A program made the position numbers and the translations under genes. The notes below the pieces were generated by a model. That model was not told where the DNA came from, did not search any database, and saw only the letters and a list, made by a program, of their open reading frames with translations. Positions 55,796-64,000 of a DNA stretch of 64,000 nt are shown here, in pieces. Every line of letters begins with the position of its first letter. Position 1 is the stretch's first letter. The stretch lies in NCBI GenBank assembly GCA_031216915.1, contig CM062289.1, positions 394,470,674 through 394,534,673 of the forward strand. Reading direction: 5' to 3'. Source of the DNA: Pictodentalium vernedei. Lineage: Eukaryota; Mollusca; Scaphopoda; Dentaliida; Dentaliidae.

Positions 55796-56899
55796 TAGTT
55801 TGTATATTATGAAGAAGAACAAAATTTATCTGGTAAAGATATTTACCAGTTTATTTTACTATGTGGTCCGCCCTCCATGTACTGTACAAGAATATTGCTT
55901 TTCATCAGTGTACCTGTCTGCTTCTTATATCTGGGCTGGGAGCACCGGATGCATGTCGCTAAACCGCAAACTGTGTATCGCTACCTGGGCGACCCCCAGA
56001 TGTGAGTCTGTCTTTGTCTTTTGCATAGCCCGAGCCAACGGATCTCCAAGTCTCACGCCGAGGTCCGTTGACTGAAGCTTCGCATTTCCCCTCTCCACCT
56101 AGCGAAATATGCCAGCTTCTGCCAGAGTTGGGTCCACTTACCAGTTATATTGGTGGAGCCAGTCTCCCTAACATCTCGGAGCTAATGCTAAGTTGGCCAG
56201 GCCTTACAAACAACAGCAGATATCGACTGGCGGTACCCCTTCGAAATACAGAACTCGGGTGGCTAAATGAGAGCCAGTCCTGTATACATATGAATTGAAT
56301 GGACCCTGAGCTAATTTTGACCGGGCTTCTGACTACCTGCCCCTCCAATAATATTGCTTCACAGGGAACCCACTTATCGTACAGCTCCCGTCAAGTTTCT
56401 GCAATCGTATAACACCCTCGATAGTATACACTCCCGACAGGTAGCAGGACTATAATTTGTCGAGTCACTCACTGAACCTCCTTTTTTTTTCTCTCTTTTT
56501 CTTACCAATCCCCACCCCCTCTTCAAGGGTTCACCGAAATGCCTAACACGTGTCACCAGTCACTTCCTGAACATATTTTTTTTTTTTTTTTTTTTTTTAC
56601 TTTTATTTTTCTTGTCAATCTCGATCCCCTCTTCAAGGGTTCACCCATATGCTTAACACGTGTCAGTAGTAATGCCCGTGTGCACTATAGAAATATGAGA
56701 CACCTCCGACAAATAGTCTTCCACAGCGACACACATGTATATAGATTATATTTTATTTTTGAATTTATGACCAGCTGTCACAAGCTGAATATGTTCATCT
56801 GTTATATGTTTTTGTCTAGTTTTAACTACAAAAGTTTATTAACTTTTGTTCCACCACTGTCTATGGCTCACATATTTTTATCTTTCATGATGCTAACTC
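55796..56899. other. Possible LINE 5' region; local duplication and T tract
   Basis: CCCCTCTTCAAGGGTTCACC with ACACGTGTCA downstream occurs twice (about 56515-56560 and 56627-56665), separated by a T run at about 56577-56599. The stretch lies just upstream of the LINE ORF2 start and may be its leader, but no ORF1 is recognisable. Confidence 0.45.
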
Positions 56900-57085
56900 A
56901 TGGCGAATGAAAACAGAGCTTTGGACGAGATACAGAGTGATGACCAATACAATTTCGCATTCAAGTATAATCACTCAATACAGGACGATGATTCAGAGTC
57001 CCCTTTCACTATTCATGGTCATTCCTGCAATTATTTTTCCCCCTCCAACTTTAAACAAGCTTTCCGCAGCGAGGAAAAAACGTAA
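56900..57085 (+). pseudogene. LINE ORF2, N-terminal piece
   Basis: ATG at 56900 opens a frame ending CNYFSPSNFKQAF and a charged RSEEKT. This resembles the C-x-Y-x2-x-DF segment that precedes the endonuclease domain in CR1/Jockey-like LINE ORF2 proteins. The next expected segment (start of the endonuclease) appears only at about 60480, beyond the inserted element. The two flanks fit as one interrupted LINE. Confidence 0.6.
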
Positions 57086-57125
57086 CCCTTCTAAGCCAAA
57101 ACTGCAGAAGCCTTATAGCCGCCCA

Positions 57126-57475
57126 AGAACATTAGGTCTCACTAGGGAAAAAAATCGGAGAAAGCTGATTTTTTCAGGGAATGCCGAGTACATGTCACTG
57201 AACGATTAGACAAAAGTCCCCTAAAATCCCAGTTGAGCTTTTTTTTCTACAGCCTTTTTTCGAAAACGCGTTTGAAAAAAATATAAAAAAATCGCAGAAC
57301 ATTAGGTTTCACTAGGGAAAAAAATCGGAGAAAGCTGATTTTTTCAGGGAATGTCGAGTACATGTCACTGAACGATTAGACAAAAGTCCCCTAAAATCCC
57401 AGTTGAGCTTTTTTTCTACAGCCTTTTTTCGAAAACGTGTTTGAAAAAAATTAAAAAAAATCGCACGAACTTTGT
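57126..57475 (+). repeat. Left terminal repeat of the PIN-CXC element, tandemly doubled
   Basis: Two units of 170 bp (period from 57130 to 57300) each contain AATCGGAGAAAGCTGATTTT, later AAAAGTCCCCTAAAATCCCA, GTTGAGCTTTTTTT and a run ending AAAAAATCGC. Both match the complement of 60325-60478. Only the left end is doubled. Confidence 0.88.
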
Positions 57476-58009
57476 AACCTCGAATTGATCCAACTGTATT
57501 TTTTGTTTACGCGTATTTCGAGCTACATAATGTCTAATATACATTTACCTAGAGGAAAATGTGCATTCTGTGACAATTTCTACGAAAAATTATTGAAAAT
57601 TCACAAAAAAGTATCGGATTTACGCAAAAAATGACGATTTTCCTAACGGATTTGCCCAAAGGGTCGTAGTACAGAACGGGATGTTAGTTGGACAGACGAT
57701 AAAAAATCCACCACCATTTGAAGACTTTTATCATTGCTTACAAAATAGACATTATGGAAGACCCCCTCTGCTTCTGGCCGAGTTCCCCTTTTGGCATAAA
57801 ATTCGTCAGCATGAGAACTCAACTATTTTCGGGCTTGGGACCGAACAGACACGTCTGTGTCTGGCAGCATTAGATCAATAAATAATATTTACAGAATGTA
57901 CAAAAATCAATAAATAATATTTACAGAATGTACAAATCAATCAACATGGATTAAGTTACATTGACTATTATCAACGCTATATACAGAAATGACATGACCT
58001 ATATACATA

Positions 58010-58591
58010 TTATTCATCGAACTCAGAAATTTCCGACAGGACAGTGTTTCTGTGGTTGTTACAAGAATCCGAACTGCAATTACACAAACCTGAGCAAGAG
58101 AGTCCTGCCTTCTTACACCCACACCTTTTTGTACAAGCACTCTTGCAACCACAACTGATCAGATTCAGTAGGTTATCGGGGGCACATGGCTTTGTGGCTG
58201 CAGTCGGTACAAGAAGTCCATTGTCTAGCGACCACCCCCAATCCGTCGGAGGAAGCGAAGTGCCCAGCCATTGTTGGACCTGGAGATAACATCTGTAGAC
58301 ATGTTGTTGTGCAGCATCGCTGCTTGGTGGGAGTGAGGCTAGGTCGATGGGTTTATTCAGTTTAGATTTTGCTACATAACGCTTGTAAGTGACATATCTA
58401 TATTGGTCGAGAGAGGAAACAGTTTTACTCCCGTATAAGATCAGGAGAAGTTGTTCCCCGGCAGCGGCTACTGCACTTGGTGTACTGTCATCCGCCAAAA
58501 TTGTGTTGACATACTGTTGTGAGTCGCTAGTAACATCGGAGACAATTGTACTGAATACTTTCTTCTTACCATAGGTTGCTTCTATGGTCAC
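58010..58591 (-). pseudogene. C-terminal part of PIN-CXC protein: CXC cysteine domain
   Basis: The frame encodes a linker typical of this family (SLPPSSDAAQQH, then QVQQWLG and DWGWSLDNGLLVP, TTKP-like AATKPCAPD). It ends in a cysteine cluster at about residues 147-177 of the frame: CGCKSAC, CGCKKAGLSC, LCNC and a last C, nine cysteines spaced as in a single CXC (tesmin/TSO1) unit. CXC units bind zinc and, in the known host proteins, DNA. The frame has no proper start: it is the continuation of 58750-59922 after two frame breaks. The gap between DTDLL (about 58700) and this frame is shorter than I expect for the family, suggesting a small deletion near 58592-58600. Confidence 0.65.
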
Positions 58592-58749
58592 CCATTTTGG
58601 TTGCTATTTCACTAACTGAAACTAGTAAGTTTGGGGTAATGGAATACATCATGTGAATATTACATCCCGGTTGAACTCGAGAGGTAAGAATGACTAACAA
58701 GTCTGTGTCTGTTCCCACAACGACAACATTGTTGTCATCTTGAGCGGTG

Positions 58750-59922
58750 TCAAGTGCAGTTTCGGCTATCGGCTATCAGTACATCAGCATCAGCCTTGGC
58801 CTGCTTGGACTGAATATTGATAGCAGATAGCTCCTGCATTAGAAGATCGATCAGTTGGGTTTTGTTCTTGGCATTTGCAAGGAAATCGGATTGGGGTGTG
58901 GTGGCTGGTAACTCGGGTGAGATATTGATATCAATGGAATACCTGTCTTTAGATCTACGGGCTTGTTCCATGCCCTTTGTCGACATTGTACAAGCATAAC
59001 CATCAAAAACAACCACGACGTTCGCCCCAAAATGTCTCACTAGATAATTGGAATATGATGTACATATGTCCTTATATGACGACTGTTTAGGCCATACAAC
59101 TGCCCTCAATAAAAATCCACCATCTACAACAAACAGAGAATGTTCTGGGATTTTAGTTTGCTCGGAACCGTATGTTTTGAGGATCTTACCGAGCGTGCTT
59201 TTCTGTGTCTTCCTCATTCCAGCAGAATCAAACAATGCTGGTGGTTTCGGGGCGAGTTCATATTTGAGATACTCTTCCATCTCTGCTTGTGACTGAATAA
59301 CACATGTGATGCGGTTGAACAGAATTGTGGGGTCAATCACTACCTTACTTCCACGGACTTTGATGCTATTTGCCATCGATGCGAAAGACTTCACAGTGTC
59401 AACACGTCGTAGTTTGATGCTGTTGAACGTTTTGCTTACAACATTCGATACGCAACATTCACCAATTTTGCGAACTTGGTCACAGTTCACAGTTTCGTCG
59501 GCCACAAGCCCGGTCGCTATAGAGACTAATTGTAGTGGATCTCTATTCTGAAAGGGGGAATGCACTCTGAGCCAGTTCAATAATTTGGTGATATCATTGG
59601 CATCAGTCAATTGTGAACTTTGACGGAGATCCCGATGTTGTTCGCCATGACCAGTGTGAACATGAACAAAATTTTCGAGAACATTACATATCGGAAGGCA
59701 AAGAGGTAGTCCATGTACCCATTTCGCAACAGTGCTATCGGTTATTCCCCTGCCATGTGTGAGACCACCAGGGAGCTTGAACATTCTCATTAAACACTGC
59801 TCTATGGTCTGATCAGAATATATCGCGTCCCAGAATTTATCTGAGCGCCTTATGGTAAAGTAACCTTTCTCAGTGAACAACTTCAAATCATCCTGTTGCA
59901 TTATTTCTGTTAGCTCATTCAT
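58750..59922 (-). pseudogene. PIN/XPG-like nuclease region of PIN-CXC protein
   Basis: A 390-residue frame starts at 59922. Its first part carries family landmarks RRSDKFW, IEQCLMR, GGLTHGRG and W-HGL, and an EQH motif. The second part (about residues 265-390) is nuclease-like: FVVDGGFLLRAVVW, a helix, VVVVFDGYACTMSTKG, then DADVLI. This acidic spacing resembles the PIN/XPG fold of FEN1-like nucleases, and a further DTDLL follows in another frame at about 58693-58710. The frame is cut by a 7-bp tandem duplication (CGGCTAT twice, 58763-58776), giving a premature stop at 58750. Other members of this uncharacterised family that I recall are longer at the N-terminus, so the 5' part may be missing here. 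I do not assign a catalytic activity; domain calls are by eye. Confidence 0.65.
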
Positions 59923-60324
59923 CTAATATAATAATACGGTATTTGAATGAGAAAAGTCGATGCCGTTTGAATTTGAGTTTAGGGGGTATGGTTAATATTT
60001 CACACGTTTCACCAGTTCATTATGGAATAAATGACTATTGTTATATATCATTATAAAGCCACTGCTTTTCTGCAATTTTTGATATATAATTTAACTCTCA
60101 AAGTAGTCGTAGATTTGATTTAATGGACGTTGTGTACCGTTGTGTGTATGAAAACAATAAATTTTTTTTCGTAATTTTGTACATTTTCGTGAATATTTCA
60201 CCATTGAGTGTGAGGATTGGTACAAAGTTGGCATTTTCTGTTGGGGATATGTATTCTCAATATAATTCAGCACGATATTTATGATTCTCACCCTACTAAG
60301 GCGAATAAGAATGAGAAATATGGA

Positions 60325-60478
60325 GCTGGGTCGATTTTTTTTTTTAAATTTTTTTTTCATCAAAAAAACGCTATAACTAAAAAAGCTCAACTCGGATTCG
60401 CGGGGACTTTTCACACTTTATCCGCATTGTGTGTCCCGGAAACATATAAAAAAAATCAGCTTTCTCCGATTTTTTTCC
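60325..60478 (-). repeat. Right terminal inverted repeat of the PIN-CXC element
   Basis: Complement of the left repeats at 57146-57475. The outer 29 bp are identical; the inner part is diverged, with A/T-run length changes. Confidence 0.85.
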
Positions 60479-63427
60479 TTACTTTCTCATTTTTATGTCT
60501 AATGTGCCTGGACTATTAATGCCAACTGGAACTCATTCACCAACTTCCTCTGCGACATTCAACAAGGTGAGAACATGTTTGACGTGATTGGTCTCACTGA
60601 AATTTTCAAACTACATATTACACATCAATTATAAAATCAATGGCTACCATCCACTTGTATATAAGACTCGCCCAAGTCCGGATGACGGCAGAGGGGGTGT
60701 AGGACTTTTTGTTTCTGAGAATGTTTCTTTCAGATTGAGACCCGACCTAGCGATCTTCATTCCCCATGTCATTGAAACTATTTTCGTGGAGATCAACCCA
60801 GGACGCAAAAATTCATATATTGTTGGATGCATATATAGGCCAAACTCCGCACCTTTGGCAGATATCGATGTGTTTGTTTCTTCTGTAAATGATATTCTCA
60901 CTAAAATCAACGTGGAGCACAGCAAGGCTTTCCTGCTTGGCGACTTTAATATAGACTTGCTCAATTTTAACAACCACAGTAAAACTAACTCGTTTATAGA
61001 TAATATGTTTAGTGACGGATTCATGCCAGTCATAACAAAACCCACGAGAATAACCGAGCATTCGGCAACCCTAATCGACCACATCTATTCCAATAATGTC
61101 TCAGCTAACTATCACGCAGGGATAATAATTACTGATATCTCAGATCACTTCGCCACATTCTATATACAGGAAGGTGATAGTGAGCCTAACAAAACATTAC
61201 CCTCACTCAGAAGATCCTTCAATAGAGAAAATATGGACCTATTCAATACTAGGCTACACAACACCAGCTTCGATCCAGTCTATAGCTGTACGTGTGCCAA
61301 TGCAGCATACGAAGCGTTTATGGATATTTATCTTGACACATTCGAATACGCATTTCCCCTGATAAGCGTGAACTTACCTAAAATGTTCATAAAACGTCAG
61401 CCGTGGATGACATCGGGTCTGTTACAGTCCTCCCTAACTAAAAACAAACTTTACCTACTGAAACTGAGAAAGCCCACGGAAGTTAATATAAATAATTACA
61501 AAATGTTCTCCGTAATTTTCAATCAAGTAAAGAGACGAAGTAAGGCGGCATACTATAATGATATTACAGAAATCAACAAACATGACTCTAAAAAAAACAA
61601 TGGCAAATACTTCGTAGTATAATCAACAAATCAAAATCCGAGGCGACCCTCCCACCCAGTATATCTCATAATAATGTTCAAATAACTGACCCTGAAAAAA
61701 TCGCCTCCATTTTTAATGATTACTTTGCAGAAATTGGTCAGATTATTAACGATCACGTGCCGACCCCTATTAACAACTTCGGTGATTTTATGAATGGAAA
61801 TTACCCTGACTCTTTTTTTATAACCCCAACAAACGAGCAAGAAATTATATTGACAGCCGAAAAACTGAAAGGGAAAGTGAGTACCGACGCTTTCAATTTA
61901 TCTACCAGAATTATGAAAGGGACAATTTCTGAGGTCGCTAAACCCTTGGTTCATATCTTCAATCAATCATTTATCCAAGGCAAAGTCCCCGATAAAATGA
62001 AAATAGCAAAGGTAATACCAATCTTTAAAGGGGGTAATAATTCCCGCGAGCTAGGTAACTACAGACCGATTAGCTTATTACCAGCTTTTTCCAAAATTCT
62101 GGAGAAAATAATGAACCAGAGACTCTTTAATTTTCTGAATGATTTTAATATTCTGTACGAACATCAGTACGGCTTTTGCAAAAACACTCCACTTTCCATC
62201 CCATCATGCACCTTTTGCAGCATGTTGCTGAATGTAACGATAAGCCAACAAAAGACTCTACTCTTGCCGTCTTCATAGATTTGTCCAAGGCATTTGATTC
62301 GATCAGCCATGAAATATTACTTAGTAAACTGGAATTTTACGGAATAAGAGGGATAAGTAAAATTTGGTTCCAAAGTTATTTATCGGATAGAGAACAATTT
62401 GTGGAGTATAAGTAGAACCGATCTCCAAACCGACATGTAACTTGTGGGGTCCCCCAGGGGTCTGTGTTGGGACCTATTTCTTCTTACTTTACGTCAATGA
62501 TATGAGATACTCCAGTGTGCTCAACTTACTGTCCTTTGCTGATGACACAACCCCGTTTACAGCTGGACATGACCTGAATACACTGGAGACTAATGTGAAT
62601 ACTGAACTCAATAAAATATTCGACTGGTGTTGTTGTAACAAACTCCAGGTAAACGCCAATAAGTGTAAGTACATCATGCTTCACCCACCAAACAGTCCGC
62701 ACAAATCTGATTTGCTAAACATCTTTCTTAACGATACCAAGCTCTCACCCGTTGGTAACTCCCAACAAGATAAAGTGGTTAAGTTCTTAGGAGTATACCT
62801 TGAAGAAAATCTCAACTTTAAGTACCACACTTCCTCAATATGTTCCAAGATGTCAAGCAAAGTTTATTGTCTGAACAAAGTAAAAAACGTGCTTCCCAAG
62901 AAATCATTGAAATTATTGTACTATACCTTAGTTCATAGTCACTTGCTATATGCAATCCAAATCTGGGGCCACGGGTCATCTAACAGTAAAATAAATTCTC
63001 TGCAAAAACGCGCTATGCGAGTAATTAGTTGTAAGAAGTTCAATAGCCACACTGATCCCCTATTCAAGGCCAATAACATCTTGAAATTTAACGATCTCTA
63101 TAAATTGAACGTTTCCTTATTTATGCATGATTGGAAGAATGATAATTTACCGGATTCTTTCAAAACATTTTTCGATATACATTCTTCAGCTGGAAGTCGA
63201 ACAAGACAAGTTGGCATGATACAGTCGCACAAAGCTAGAACCCAATTCTCTGCTAACCTGCCAAAACGTAGTTTCCAAAAATTTGGAATGAAATTGATAC
63301 CAACTTACGGGCCCTCCCCAGGCACGTCTTCAAGAAACAGTTTGTTAATAAATGTATAGAAAGCAACTCCTCACATGTTATCTGTTCGTATCATATGTGC
63401 CCAGACTGTAGACCTAACGCTCAATGA
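60479..63427 (+). pseudogene. LINE (CR1/Jockey-like) ORF2: endonuclease and reverse transcriptase
   Basis: Domains appear in order on +. First is an APE-type endonuclease with NANWNSF and FDVIGLTE (about 60518-60600), GGVGLFVSENV, VGCIYRPN, LLGDFNIDLLN, LIDHIYSN and ISDHFATF. Then comes reverse transcriptase with GNYRPISLLPAFSKILE (about 62058), [14 protein letters not shown] (about 62272), GSVLGP, the catalytic FADD (about 62535-62546), then FLGVYLEENLNF and YAIQIWG. The C-terminus ends at TGA 63425-63427 in a frame with clustered cysteines (CSYHMCPDC). Frame breaks near 60610, 61595 (an A run), about 62200, 62415-62480 and 63275 make it inactive. Together with 56900-57085 it gives an ORF2 of roughly 1000 residues, usual for such LINEs. 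No poly(A) or simple tail is certain at the 3' end. Confidence 0.88.
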
Positions 63428-63464
63428 CACATGCGCGCTTCAATACTTCCCGGTGGGACCCAAG

Positions 63465-63501
<37 letters not shown>

Positions 63502-63894
63502 TGCATTGGAATGATGGATGCGGGAAGGGCGAGGCCAGTTCCACTTCGAAACAGATACTTCCACCTCCCCTCGCTCTTTTCCCGATTTGAAGTGCTTCTG
63601 CTCAAGGCGCCGTTTGTTTTGGGTCGCCAAGGAAAAGGAAACCGCTTGCCGCAAGTCTCCATCTGTCTGACCACAATTGGGATTTCACCTGCTATCTCGT
63701 CCAACCGACCTCGAATTAACCACGTTTAATGTGTTTTGACCCTTCACCAAAACCGATTAACTTTGAATATTATCTCGCCATTCTATAGAAACGCTTAGCC
63801 CTCACTGGAACTAACTCGTGGAGCCAGTTTCAGTGGGGGGCTTGAGTATTGTTCCGTCAGCAGGAAATGATTTGATTGGCTCCTTGCTCGAAGT
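63428..63894. other. LINE 3' flank, (AG)n microsatellite and decayed type A relic
   Basis: (AG)n lies at about 63469-63499. About 63740-63850 resembles a decayed type A element (ACCCTTCACC, then CACTGGAACTAACTCGTGGA). No gene. Confidence 0.5.
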
Positions 63895-64000
63895 GGCAGG
63901 CAAAACTGGCTAGCGTCACTCACAAAATTCGGTATTCAAATTTTATCATACTTCTTGGGTTTTTATATTGGAAGCGTAGCTTATGGCCCCTCAATTGGAG
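63895..64000 (+). mobile_element. Type B hairpin element relic running off the window
   Basis: AAAACTGGCTAGCGTCACTC followed by TTATGGCCCCTCAATTGGA matches the left arm and start of the centre of type B copies. The right half lies beyond 64000. Confidence 0.6.

Larger units (their letters stand above)
57146..60478 (-). mobile_element. Putative DNA transposon carrying a PIN-CXC protein gene
   Basis: Inverted repeats of roughly 150 bp bound the unit: left copies from 57146 and 57316, right copy 60478-60325 (complement). They share an exact outer core including AATCGGAGAAAGCTGATTTT and, in order, AAAAGTCCC, GAGTTGAGC-type and A-rich inner blocks. The only gene between them is the minus-strand PIN-CXC pseudogene. 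The unit separates two halves of a LINE. Exact ends and a target duplication could not be fixed; 57086-57145 is unassigned. Confidence 0.6.

Noticed and set aside
55420-55800. Tandem membrane-protein exons suggested by repeated FFF-rich frames
   Set aside because: Phe runs come from T tracts in a tandem non-coding repeat.
58010-59922. Two independent genes (PIN-like and CXC)
   Set aside because: The intervening sequence continues the family motifs in shifted frames, which shows one broken gene.

Overview
This window reads as nuclear DNA of a marine invertebrate. Coding exons have spliceosomal introns with GT-AG borders, genes are sparse, and most of the sequence is short inverted-repeat transposons, SINEs, broken LINEs and homopolymer G/C tracts. 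Two long repeats open with AACAAGAGGCC and end in a GCTCACC...GGTGAGC hairpin. From memory such repeats are common in molluscs and related lophotrochozoans, so a mollusc is my best guess, but no marker gene settles it.

Three host genes are supported. (1) An archaemetzincin metalloprotease on + has exons 35513-36322 and 38974-39339. (2) A TNF-receptor-like single-pass receptor on - has exons 23120-22694 and 17277-16928. (3) A claudin/PMP22-like four-pass protein on - has its last two exons at 53041-52898 and 46745-46426; earlier exons were not found. A weak candidate exon lies at 27260-27590. In all three genes the intron phases match across large introns filled with transposons.

Layout: 1-5.1 kb has none of the repeats seen elsewhere and holds a 1.1 kb tandem duplication rich in hairpins. 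5.1-16.8 kb is transposon debris. 16.9-23.2 kb is the TNFR-like gene. 24-25.7 kb is a 165-bp tandem array. 26-35 kb is gene-poor. 35.5-39.3 kb is the archaemetzincin. 40-46 kb is hAT-type and TTAA elements. 46.4-53 kb is the claudin-like gene, whose intron holds a decayed Ty3/gypsy-type RT that was itself hit by a hAT element. 56.9-63.4 kb is a LINE split by another mobile element.

The dominant repeat is a family of about 25 hairpin elements of about 245 bp. They have TTAA target duplications, CCCTTTACC termini and a shared palindromic centre around GAACGAGCTCG. The arms between come in at least four versions that look shuffled.

Two observations stand out. First, the 3' splice site of the archaemetzincin catalytic exon is tandemly repeated seven times in 59-bp units; every extra copy encodes the start of the zinc motif and then an in-frame TAG. 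Second, a decayed gene encoding a PIN/XPG-like nuclease region plus a CXC cysteine domain is flanked by inverted repeats of about 150 bp and sits inside the endonuclease domain of a LINE. This suggests that this protein family travels as a mobile element.
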